Below, piece by piece: positions 17,842 to 26,400 of a stretch of 36,740 nucleotides of DNA. Origin of the DNA: Chloroflexota bacterium (GTDB lineage Archaea > Iainarchaeota > Iainarchaeia > Iainarchaeales > GCA-2688035). The translations under genes were made by a program, and so were the position numbers. The stretch spans positions 1-36,740 of the forward strand of contig JAFCCG010000003.1 of NCBI GenBank assembly GCA_017610335.1. The letters are read 5' to 3'. A model generated the notes under the pieces. The model saw only the letters and a program-made list of their open reading frames with translations. It was not told where the DNA came from and did not search any database. Position 1 is the first letter of the stretch. Every line of letters starts with the position of its first letter.

Positions 17842-18150
17842 ATGCCTTCCCTTGAAATAAAGTTTGCAATTCTTGGCATTTTTTTGATTGCACATTTCAC
17901 TGCATTTTATAAAAAATGGTATTATACAAGGCCGTATATTGACACAATTACGCATTTTTTGGGAGGCCTTGCTGTAGGCGCATTTATCAAGGATTGGGGC
18001 ATTGCAATTGCTTTGATTGTTGCATGGGAATTCCTAGAAATGATGATGGTAAGCAAATATTGGAGGGCTTTCAGGGAAACCCCTTTGAACAAGATACAGG
18101 ATACTTTGTTTGGCTTGCTTGGATTTTTTATAGCAGTTGACGTGTTTTAG
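17842..18150 (+). CDS. YjdF/DUF2238-like membrane protein
   Basis: 102 aa; DTITHFLGGLAVGAF, VAWEFLEMM, DTLFGLLGFF pattern. Confidence 0.6.
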   Translation: MPSLEIKFAILGIFLIAHFTAFYKKWYYTRPYIDTITHFLGGLAVGAFIKDWGIAIALIVAWEFLEMMMVSKYWRAFRETPLNKIQDTLFGLLGFFIAVDVF

Positions 18151-18158
18151 GTGATTTT

Positions 18159-18935
18159 GTGGGAATGTCAAGGGCTCCGGAGTATTATATAAAAAAAATA
18201 AGAAGTAAATTAGTTAGAAACAAGTTGGGAATTGGAGCAGGGTATGCACCTGTTATCCTAACCGAAAACAGGGGTTTGAGGATTTACAACAACCTTTTCA
18301 GAATTGGCACAGGACGCAACATAATTGATGTACTCCAGGAAATGAAAAGGAAAAAGCTTGTTATAATAGACGACGGTGCCGGAAGGAAGGGGCGGTTTTT
18401 GGTTGAGCTGAAAAAGGCGCTTCTGGAAAATGGCATTGAATCAAGGACTATTGCGGTAAGCCTGCGCAGGCGAAAGGGCATTGAAAAAAACCTGAAAACA
18501 GGCTTGATTAATGAAGCAGTCTATGGACCTGCAGAAGAGTTTGTTCCAAAAAAGCAGGCTGACGCAATTTTTTCCGTTCTCGGCTCAATAGACCACGTGC
18601 AAAATTTGGTAAAAAAATACCAACTATTGAAATACGCACATTCGCTGAGAAAGGGTGGCATAATGATGCTTGGATTCTGTGTTGAAAAGGCAGGCACACA
18701 CAAGCCAGAAGAGTTTGTATTGCGCAGGGGTCTCTCTAAAAGTACTGACAGAAGGAGAGGAAACTTTCAGGAAGAATTTGCGGCAAGGCTTGAAAATGGC
18801 AGGATGGAGGATGATTTTGAGGGTGTGAAAAAGGCTTTCAGAAAAAGGGGCTTTGAGGCAAGCTTTCACCCAGTGCCATTTAGTACAATTCGCTTTTACC
18901 CAAATTGGGTACTTGTTTTGAAGAAGATAAATTAG
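18159..18935 (+). CDS. Methyltransferase-like (Rossmann) protein
   Basis: 258 aa; VIIDDGAGRKGRFLVELKKALLENG, DAIFSVLGSIDHVQN. Confidence 0.6.
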   Translation: MGMSRAPEYYIKKIRSKLVRNKLGIGAGYAPVILTENRGLRIYNNLFRIGTGRNIIDVLQEMKRKKLVIIDDGAGRKGRFLVELKKALLENGIESRTIAVSLRRRKGIEKNLKTGLINEAVYGPAEEFVPKKQADAIFSVLGSIDHVQNLVKKYQLLKYAHSLRKGGIMMLGFCVEKAGTHKPEEFVLRRGLSKSTDRRRGNFQEEFAARLENGRMEDDFEGVKKAFRKRGFEASFHPVPFSTIRFYPNWVLVLKKIN

Positions 18936-18937
18936 GC

Positions 18938-19489
18938 CTACTTTTTCGGCAACTGCATTTCATCCCAGATTTCAACAAAACTGTCAACCATTTCATCCAA
19001 AAAACTTTTCTTGTAATTGCTTAAAATAGCAGAAATATTTTCGGAGTCTTTAATGTAAAAAAAGGTTTTTCTTCCAACTCGCCTTTTTTCAACAATGTTT
19101 CCTTGAACAAGCTTTACCATGTGCCAACTTACAGTACTTGGACTTAAACCAACTGCGACCGCAATCTTTTCATTATTTGCCCTTTTCTTGGTTAAAAGAA
19201 AAAGAATTATTTTTCTAAGGCTTGGCTGTCTCAAAAGACTCATTGTAACCTGATCCGCTCCAAGCTGAGGACCCCTTGTACTATAATACCTGACAAATTT
19301 ACCATTTTTTTCAGATTTAATCAAATGCCTTTTTAACAAAAAGTCAATATGGTATTGAAGGCTTCCTGTAGCAATTTTTGTGCGCCTTTGCAGTTCTCTG
19401 AAATGCAAACCAGGGTTTTTACTTATTGCCCTGTAAATCTTATTTCTTGCCCCAAGAGCAAGTGCTTCACTTAATTGTTCGTCTTGCAT
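18938..19489 (-). CDS. Tandem winged-helix transcriptional regulator
   Basis: 183 aa; two wHTH units: NPGLHFRELQRRTKIATGSLQYHIDFLLKRHLI and NEKIAVAVGLSPSTVSWHMVKLVQGNIV. Confidence 0.88.
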   Translation of the reverse strand: MQDEQLSEALALGARNKIYRAISKNPGLHFRELQRRTKIATGSLQYHIDFLLKRHLIKSEKNGKFVRYYSTRGPQLGADQVTMSLLRQPSLRKIILFLLTKKRANNEKIAVAVGLSPSTVSWHMVKLVQGNIVEKRRVGRKTFFYIKDSENISAILSNYKKSFLDEMVDSFVEIWDEMQLPKK

Positions 19490-19510
19490 TATGCCAAAAA
19501 CCCCTACTTT

Positions 19511-19813
19511 TTACTTCTTAAAGATTGCCAAGAAAAGACAAATTAAAATGCCTAATTCAAAAATGTTATTTGCTGCCTTGTGAAAAAAATATCCAGGACT
19601 AATAAACAAGTCGATTATATTCAAACTACATTTTGTTGCAAACAAAAAGAATGCTATTGTTACAAACACGAATCGTCTGCTTCTTGTACGCCTGAATGCA
19701 AGAATTGAAATTGCAAAAAGTGCAATTGAAAGTACAAAAACAATTATGCTTGTAAAAAAATCAAAAGCAACTGCCTGATTTGTAACAGGTCTAAGAATAT
19801 CCCAAAAAGCCAT
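19511..19813 (-). CDS. Small membrane protein, 3 TM, paired with wHTH regulator
   Basis: 100 aa hydrophobic; adjacent and codirectional with the wHTH gene. Confidence 0.7.
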   Translation of the reverse strand: MAFWDILRPVTNQAVAFDFFTSIIVFVLSIALFAISILAFRRTRSRRFVFVTIAFFLFATKCSLNIIDLFISPGYFFHKAANNIFELGILICLFLAIFKK

Positions 19814-19872
19814 TGAAAAACCTCCATTTATTTAAATAATGTTAAACCAAAAAGGATTTAAAAAGAAAAATT

Positions 19873-19972
19873 AAGGAAAGGCAACCAACTATGAGGTGAA
19901 ACTGTTTACAAAAATAAACAGGTTGCCTTCCTTTGGGGTGATACAATTGTAGGAGGTAATTGTTTCACATAG
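19873..19972. other. Intergenic inverted-repeat cluster with pseudoknot-capable topology
   Basis: AAGGAA-a-GGCAACC (19873-19886)/GGTTGCCTTCCTT (19921-19933); CTGTTTA/TAAACAG (19902-19921); CTAT-gag-GTGAAAC (19889-19902)/GTTTCACATAG (19962-19972); ACAATT/AATTGT (19943-19963). Confidence 0.6.
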
Positions 19973-20089
19973 TAATAGCCATCTTTGCTTTATAAAGAGA
20001 TTTTGGTACAAAAAAACAATAGTGCAAAAATCGAAGGTGGGCGCGTATTAGCCATAAAATTACAATACAGGCTGATTTAAAAGAAAACA

Positions 20090-20479
20090 TTATTTGATTG
20101 ATATAAGCAATTTTCTGTCACGCGGCCCATCAAATTCTGCAAAAAAAATCCCTTCCCATGTCCCTAAAATAAGCCTTTCAGATTGTACCAAAATTGTTCT
20201 GCTGTTTCCCATGAGAGCCGCCTTTATATGCGAATCCGAGTTTCCTTCGGCATGCTTATAGCCTGCATTTTCAGGAACAAGTTTTTCCAAAGCATCAATA
20301 ATATCACGCTTTACATCAAAATCTGCATTTTCGTTTATTGTTATTGCAGCTGTTGTATGAGGACAGTAAATAACACAAATTCCTTCATTCACACCAGACT
20401 TTGCAACAGCTTCTTGCACCTGGTTTGTAACGTCAATCAGCTCGTTTCTTTTGCCTGATTTTACAGGAATTTCAATCAA
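20090..20479 (-). CDS. YjbQ/UPF0047 family protein
   Basis: 129 aa; VIYCPHTTAAITINENAD, ILVQSERLILGTWEGIFFAEFDGPR. Confidence 0.93.
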   Translation of the reverse strand: MIEIPVKSGKRNELIDVTNQVQEAVAKSGVNEGICVIYCPHTTAAITINENADFDVKRDIIDALEKLVPENAGYKHAEGNSDSHIKAALMGNSRTILVQSERLILGTWEGIFFAEFDGPRDRKLLISIK

Positions 20480-20480
20480 T

Positions 20481-22346
20481 TTATTCGCCCTTTGTTTTTT
20501 TCAAAATAATGTTTTGCACGTCCTTTGGATTTGCTTTTGCTCTTGTCAAACGCATTACCTGCCCTACAAGAAAGTTGAGGCTTTCCTGCTTTCCTCTTTT
20601 CAAATCAGCAACTGCGGCCTTGTTGTTGGCCATAACTTTTTCAACAGCCTTTTCAATTTCCCCTGTGCCCAAATCCATTGCAAGACCTTGGCTGTCAATA
20701 AACTTTGTTGGCTTTATGCCTTTTGTAAGATATGCAATTATTGCATCCTTTGCAACCTTTTCAGTTATTTTGCCAGAGGAACGCAGTGAAAGAAGGGAGG
20801 ATATCTCTTCGGAGTCAAGCTCGAGAGAATCAAGGTCAAGCTCGCTTCTGTTTACTACCGCCATCAATTCTCTTGTAAGGAAATTTGCTGCAATCTTTGC
20901 ATTAATATCTTTTGCTACATGTTCAAAAAGGACTCCCAGAGCAAAATTTCCTGCAAGAACATTTGAAGTATATTCATCCAAGCCAAATTCTTCAATAAAC
21001 CTTTTTGATTTTGCACCATGCAATTCAGGAAGGTTGCGCTTTATTTGTTCTATTTCACTTTTTGTCACCCTGAAAGCAGTTAAATCAGGTTCAAAAATGT
21101 AACCATAATCGGCTTCTGTTTCCTTGCTTCTTGTTGCCCTTGTGGTCCCCTTAGCTTCATCAAATGCCCTTGTTTCCATTACAATTTTCTTACCTCCAAG
21201 CAAAACATGCTTTTGCCTTGCAATTTCAAAAGCAAGTGCCTTTTCAACACCTTTTTTGCCTGAAACATTTTTCACTTCAACCCTATTGTTTCCATAAACA
21301 CTTGCATTGCAGTCTGCCTTTAGCACACCGGTTGTTGGAGAATAAACTTTGAGATATGAAAGAATTGTCGTAAGCTGGTCAAGAAAGTCACGTGCCTCTT
21401 CAGGTGTTTGCATGTCAGGATCTGTTACAATTTCAACCAATGGAATTCCTGAACGATTGTAGTCAACAAGACAAAAATTGCTTGAACCCATTCCTTCAGA
21501 ATGTACTAATGCTGCAGGATCTTCTTCTAAATGAACCCTGGTAATTCCGACTTTTTTGCCAGTGCTTAACATAATATGGCCCTTTTCCCCTATTGGAATT
21601 TCATATTGGGTTATTTGGAAATTTTTTGACATATCAGGGTAAAAATATGTTTTTCTGCTGAAAAAGAATTCCCGATTAATTTCACAATTCAAAGCAAGAG
21701 CAACCTTCATTGCATAATCCAAAGCAGTTGCATTTAACACAGGCTTGCTTCCAGGATGCCCAAGGCAAATTGGACAACATGCAGAATTTGGCTCTTCTGC
21801 CTGAGTTTTGCAACCACAGAACAGCTTGCTTTTTGTACTTAATTGAACATGACATTCAAGACCAATCATTGTTTCGCCTGAACAGATATCGGCTTTGCTG
21901 CAGTGGTCAAGAATCCTATGCAATTCATTTAAATCAATTATTATTCCGGCTGTCGCAATCCCTGCATTGAAAGAAACTTCCTTGTTTTCAAGCAAGGACC
22001 TGTCAATCACTTTCCTAATTTCAGGAATTAGGGGGGGAACAAGGCCTACTTCGCAACCAGTATATTGTTTAACTTCTGCAGGTTCAGCAAACCTGATTCT
22101 TTTTGCATTAACTACTTTTAAGAGCTTTGATTCGTCAACCCGCTTATCACCTGGCAAAATTGCGAGCAATGGATTTCCATCAACCATGTAAACAAGGGCT
22201 TTTGCAATCTGCTTTAGCTCAACGCCCCTTACCTTTGCGCTGTCAACAGGCTTTTTTACAGGCGCGTGTTCAACAAATTTAAATTGAATTTTTCTTTTTT
22301 CAAGAAAATCCTTCACCCAGGCCTTGCCTTCAATTATTTCACTCAT
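20481..22346 (-). CDS. gatB: Fusion of YbaK/INS-type aminoacyl-tRNA deacylase domain (residues ~10-152) and GatB
   Basis: 621 aa; N-terminus KQIAKALVYMVDGNPLLAILPGDKRVD...CEVGLVPPL; GatB starts at MIGLECHVQLSTKSKLFCGC (M160, 21869), then FFSRKTYFYPDMSKNFQITQYEIP, HLEEDPAALVH, GIPLVEIVTDPDM. Confidence 0.93.
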   Translation of the reverse strand: MSEIIEGKAWVKDFLEKRKIQFKFVEHAPVKKPVDSAKVRGVELKQIAKALVYMVDGNPLLAILPGDKRVDESKLLKVVNAKRIRFAEPAEVKQYTGCEVGLVPPLIPEIRKVIDRSLLENKEVSFNAGIATAGIIIDLNELHRILDHCSKADICSGETMIGLECHVQLSTKSKLFCGCKTQAEEPNSACCPICLGHPGSKPVLNATALDYAMKVALALNCEINREFFFSRKTYFYPDMSKNFQITQYEIPIGEKGHIMLSTGKKVGITRVHLEEDPAALVHSEGMGSSNFCLVDYNRSGIPLVEIVTDPDMQTPEEARDFLDQLTTILSYLKVYSPTTGVLKADCNASVYGNNRVEVKNVSGKKGVEKALAFEIARQKHVLLGGKKIVMETRAFDEAKGTTRATRSKETEADYGYIFEPDLTAFRVTKSEIEQIKRNLPELHGAKSKRFIEEFGLDEYTSNVLAGNFALGVLFEHVAKDINAKIAANFLTRELMAVVNRSELDLDSLELDSEEISSLLSLRSSGKITEKVAKDAIIAYLTKGIKPTKFIDSQGLAMDLGTGEIEKAVEKVMANNKAAVADLKRGKQESLNFLVGQVMRLTRAKANPKDVQNIILKKTKGE

Positions 22347-23084
22347 TTAAACATTCACCTGCATTAAGTCTTTGGCAACATAAATCTTGCCCTTGAATTT
22401 TTTAGCAGCAAGCGCTTTTGTATCTGCCTTTTCAGCTTCCGGCGAAAAATGATGTAATAGCAATTCCTTTGCATTGGCTCTTGCAGCAATACTGGCAACC
22501 TGCTCTGCATTCATATGATCTTCACCCTTTTTTTCACCAAAATTGCATTCAGCAACAAATAAATCGGCATTTTTTGCCAAGTCAACAAGGTTTTCATTCT
22601 GCTCAGTATCACCGGAAAAAACAACACTTTTACCGTTTGCCTCAAACCTAAAGCCCAAACTGCTTGACATGTGCTTCATTTTCTTGGTTATTAAAGAAAA
22701 GTTTGGAAATTTATTTGTTGAATGAGCTTCTAATTCAACTACATTCAATTTAAAGGGAAGGTTTTCAAACAAAGGATAAAGTCTAAACATATTTTGAACG
22801 AAATTTTTCAAACCTTTACCTGCAAAGAGATTAATCTGATTTTTTTCAGTAAGCCCTTTTCTTGCAAATAAAAAAGCAGCAAGGTCATTTATATGATCAG
22901 GGTGTTCACAATGGGTAAAGAAAAGATTGTTTACTTTTGAGTAATCAATGCCTGCGCTCTGCATATTCTTAAAACACCCAAAACCTAAATCAATAACAAT
23001 AGTTTGCTTGAGCAATTCAAGTACAAAACCTGTTGTTACCCTGTTTGAATTAGCTGAGCCACTTCCAAGAACTGTTAATTTCAT
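22347..23084 (-). CDS. RNase Z-like metallo-beta-lactamase fold hydrolase
   Basis: 245 aa; LTVLGSGSANSNR, FFTHCEHPDHINDL, VVFSGDTEQNENL, LLLHHFSPE. Confidence 0.85.
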   Translation of the reverse strand: MKLTVLGSGSANSNRVTTGFVLELLKQTIVIDLGFGCFKNMQSAGIDYSKVNNLFFTHCEHPDHINDLAAFLFARKGLTEKNQINLFAGKGLKNFVQNMFRLYPLFENLPFKLNVVELEAHSTNKFPNFSLITKKMKHMSSSLGFRFEANGKSVVFSGDTEQNENLVDLAKNADLFVAECNFGEKKGEDHMNAEQVASIAARANAKELLLHHFSPEAEKADTKALAAKKFKGKIYVAKDLMQVNV

Positions 23085-23869
23085 TTGTTCAGCTCCTTTA
23101 TGATTTGCGAATGTATTTTGCCGTTGCTTGCGACAATTGTTTGCTTGTGTGAAAAAAGGTCAAGTTGCTTCCCTTTATCATTTGTTATCTTTCCGCCTGC
23201 TTCTTTGAGAATTACGCTTCCTGCCGCAAAATCCCATGGAAAAGGGCCATATTCTATCCAAGCATCAAATCTTCCAGCAGAAATAAAGGCAAGCCTCAGG
23301 GAAGCTGCTCCAATTATTCTAAGTACCCCCAACTTGCCGGCGACAAGTTTTTTTAAAACGGCAAAATGCCTTTTTCTCATCCCGGCCCTTATTGAAACAG
23401 GCACGTCAAAAACCGCTTCCTCCATTTTACCGACTGTTGAAACATGAATTCTTTTTCCATTTAAAAAAGCTCCTTTGCCTTTTTCTGCGTAAAAAATATC
23501 GTTGATGCTTGGATCAAAAATCACTCCAAGAACCGCTTTTTTTCTTTTAACCAAACCTATTGACACCGCAAAGGACTTTATTCCACGGGAAAAGTTTTTT
23601 GTTCCATCCAAAGGGTCAACAACCCAAATGGCAGTGTCTGAAACTTTTGGATGCTTTTTATCTTCTTCTGCCAAAAACAATGCGTTTGGAAAGTTTTTTT
23701 TAATAACGCTTTTAATCTTCTTTTGGGCCAGGATATCAGCCTCTGTTACAACTCCAAGCCTTGCACTTTTGATTCGCACATACTGCAAATTGCCATAATG
23801 CTTCATTATAATTTTCCCGGCAGCCTTTGCGGCGATAATTGCAACAAGCAATTCCTTACTTTTCTTCAT
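23081..23869 (-). CDS. Inositol monophosphatase family protein (copy 1)
   Basis: 262 aa; LAEED, WVVDPLDGTKNFSRG, PWDFAAGSVILKEAGGKIT. Confidence 0.93.
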   Translation of the reverse strand: MKKSKELLVAIIAAKAAGKIIMKHYGNLQYVRIKSARLGVVTEADILAQKKIKSVIKKNFPNALFLAEEDKKHPKVSDTAIWVVDPLDGTKNFSRGIKSFAVSIGLVKRKKAVLGVIFDPSINDIFYAEKGKGAFLNGKRIHVSTVGKMEEAVFDVPVSIRAGMRKRHFAVLKKLVAGKLGVLRIIGAASLRLAFISAGRFDAWIEYGPFPWDFAAGSVILKEAGGKITNDKGKQLDLFSHKQTIVASNGKIHSQIIKELNK

Positions 23870-24627
23870 TTGCCCAGCTCCTTCAGGATTTTTTCATGCA
23901 GCAGGCCGTTTGAGGCGACAATGTTTGAAATATATGGCGCAGGCTTTCCTTTAAAGCTTGTTAGCTTTCCGCCTGCTTCTGATATTATCAAACTTGCGGC
24001 AGCAACATCCCAGGGATAGCATTGCACGTGAGCGCAAAAATCGGTTCTCCCTGTTGCGACCATTGCATAGTCGACTACTCCTCCAAGGCTACGCATGCTA
24101 AGCATTTTGGCAAAAATTTTTCCAAAAAGTTTGGCATATTCTTCAAGTGATTTGTAACAGGAATCAAATTCAAAACTTCCGTTTGTTCCCTCAAGACCAG
24201 CATTCTTTGAAACAAAAATCTTTTTGCCGTTCAAAAAAGCACCCTTGCCTTTTTCAGCCGAAAGAAGCTCTCCAAAGACAGGCAGAAATATCACTCCGGC
24301 AATAATCTGCCCTTCTTTTTCCAAAGCAATAGATATTCCAAAGTTTGGAAGCCCCCTCATATAGCTGTGTGTGCCATCAACAGGGTCTATTATCCACTTG
24401 CTTTGGCTTGAATTTTTGCTTTTTCCGCTTTCCTCTGACAAAAAGCTGTGGGAAGGAAAATTTTCCCTTATATGATTTATTATAATTTTTTCGCTTTCCA
24501 AATCAACATCTGTGACAAAATCCTTTGGCCCTTTTTCCTTAAGCTCATGTTTGGAGAACAATTTTTCCAATTGCAGCCTGCCTGCTTTTTTTGCAGCTTC
24601 TATTGCAACATCCAGCTCTTTGCTCAT
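23866..24627 (-). CDS. Inositol monophosphatase family protein (copy 2)
   Basis: 253 aa; LSEESG, WIIDPVDGTHSYMRG, PWDVAAASLIISEAGGKLT. Confidence 0.93.
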   Translation of the reverse strand: MSKELDVAIEAAKKAGRLQLEKLFSKHELKEKGPKDFVTDVDLESEKIIINHIRENFPSHSFLSEESGKSKNSSQSKWIIDPVDGTHSYMRGLPNFGISIALEKEGQIIAGVIFLPVFGELLSAEKGKGAFLNGKKIFVSKNAGLEGTNGSFEFDSCYKSLEEYAKLFGKIFAKMLSMRSLGGVVDYAMVATGRTDFCAHVQCYPWDVAAASLIISEAGGKLTSFKGKPAPYISNIVASNGLLHEKILKELGK

Positions 24628-26057
24628 TTCAGTTCCTCCACTGCCTTTGCTGCCTGCACCATTTTATTTTCCTGCAAATGGTCTGCTGTAATCATCAATC
24701 CAACAGGCATTCCCTTGTGTTCCCCTACCTTAACAGATGCATGCGGCAACCCTGCCAAATTTGCAGGAACAGTACACAAGTCCATTGCATATTGCTCCAG
24801 TGGTGAAAGTTTTTTTATTTCTCCAAAGGTTGGGGCAATTATTGGCATTGTTGGATTTACAAGTACATCAACAGTTTCAAACGCTTGTCTGAATTCTTTT
24901 ATCAGCTTTGTCCTTACCTTCATTGCCTTTAGATAATAAGCATCTCTAAAACCAGACATTCTTGCAAAGGTTCCAAGCAAAATACGCCTTTTTGCTTCAA
25001 TTCCAAAACCCTGTGAACGGACTTTTGAAAAATATTCGTTAAAATCTCCTTCTAATTTATCATGCAAACCATAACGCATTCCACAAAAACGTGCAAGATT
25101 TGTGCTTGCCTCTGTTGTTGAAGCAAGATAGTAAGCAGCAATTCCATATTTTGCATTTAGTGGCAGGGAAATTTCTTCCACTGTTGCACCCTCTTCTTCA
25201 AGCTTGTTAATTGCGTTCATGCATTCTTTTTGCACTTTTTCTTCACAACCTTTAAAAAATTCTTTTACAACACCTATTCTGAAATCGTTTAAATGTTTTA
25301 CATTCCCCAAATTCTGTGCTTCAGCCTTTAAGGAGGTACTGTCGTTCATATCATAACCAGAAATTACTTCAAGAAGCAATGCTGCGTCAGAAATTGTTTT
25401 TCCAATAGTCCCAATTTTATCAAGAGAATTTGCATAATCAATTAATCCAAATCTACTTACCAGGCCATAAGTTGGAGTTAGTCCTGCTACACCACAAAAT
25501 GATGCAGGTGCAGCAATGCTTCCACCAGTACTTTGGCCAATGCTTGCATGCGTCAGACTTGTTAGTGAAGTAAAACCAGCACTTCCGCCAGAACTTCCAC
25601 CACAACATCTTTTTGGATTAAGTGGATTTAATGGTTTTTCAAAGTCTACTCCGACATTGTTTGAAAATGTTCCAAAACCGAATTCGTCCTGTGCTGTTTT
25701 ACCAATTATTATCGCCCCTTCCTTTTTTGCTTTTGCAATAACTGTTGCGTCAAATAAAGGAAGGTAACCAGAAAGAATTTTGCTTCCCGCTCTTGATTCA
25801 AAATCTTTTACACAAATGCAGTCTTTTACACTTATTGGAACACCTAATAGTTTTCCCTTGTGCTGGCCTGTTTTTATTCCTGCATCAATTTCTTTTGCCT
25901 GCAGTAGTGCTGATTTTTTTGCAATTAAATTAAAGTGATGAAATTGTGAATTGCTTTTTTCAGCTTCTTCAATAATTTTTTCAGTATGTTCCACTATGGA
26001 AATGCTTCCCCTTTTGACTTCTTTGACAAATTCAGTAATACTTTGGGCTTTTTTCAT
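24624..26057 (-). CDS. gatA: Asp-tRNA(Asn)/Glu-tRNA(Gln) amidotransferase subunit A
   Basis: 477 aa; GVPISVKDCICV, amidase signature CCGGSSGGSAGF...SIGQSTGGSIAAPASFCGVAGLTPTYGLVSR. Confidence 0.97.
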   Translation of the reverse strand: MKKAQSITEFVKEVKRGSISIVEHTEKIIEEAEKSNSQFHHFNLIAKKSALLQAKEIDAGIKTGQHKGKLLGVPISVKDCICVKDFESRAGSKILSGYLPLFDATVIAKAKKEGAIIIGKTAQDEFGFGTFSNNVGVDFEKPLNPLNPKRCCGGSSGGSAGFTSLTSLTHASIGQSTGGSIAAPASFCGVAGLTPTYGLVSRFGLIDYANSLDKIGTIGKTISDAALLLEVISGYDMNDSTSLKAEAQNLGNVKHLNDFRIGVVKEFFKGCEEKVQKECMNAINKLEEEGATVEEISLPLNAKYGIAAYYLASTTEASTNLARFCGMRYGLHDKLEGDFNEYFSKVRSQGFGIEAKRRILLGTFARMSGFRDAYYLKAMKVRTKLIKEFRQAFETVDVLVNPTMPIIAPTFGEIKKLSPLEQYAMDLCTVPANLAGLPHASVKVGEHKGMPVGLMITADHLQENKMVQAAKAVEELK

Positions 26058-26063
26058 ACAATA

Positions 26064-26357
26064 TCAGGTCACCTTTGGGCCCATAAAATACCCGTCTTTC
26101 TTGTTTTTTGTGTTTTTTAATGCCTCTTCCTGGCTTAAGCACTTTTCAACAAGGTCTTTTCTGGCTACGTTCTCTAAGGATAAGGGTTGAAAGCTTGGCT
26201 TTTCATCTTTGACGTCAATTTCGTCAAGTTTGCCAAATGCTTTGAGAATTTCCTGCAATTGAGGAAGGAATTCGTCAACTTCTTTGCCTGTAAGATTCAG
26301 ACGCGCATTTGTTGAAACCTTTAAAAGAAGCTTTTTGTCAACCTTTGGTTTTGCCAT
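26064..26357 (-). CDS. gatC: Amidotransferase subunit C
   Basis: 97 aa directly upstream of gatA; LLLKVSTNARLNLTGKEVDEFLPQLQEILKAFGKLDEIDV. Confidence 0.88.
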   Translation of the reverse strand: MAKPKVDKKLLLKVSTNARLNLTGKEVDEFLPQLQEILKAFGKLDEIDVKDEKPSFQPLSLENVARKDLVEKCLSQEEALKNTKNKKDGYFMGPKVT

Positions 26358-26400
26358 TTAAACCCCACAATATAGAAGAGTAAAAGGAATTTAAATGGAA

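Noticed and set aside
20509-21102. 197-aa plus-strand ORF opposite gatB
   Set aside because: Antisense to a well supported GatB domain.
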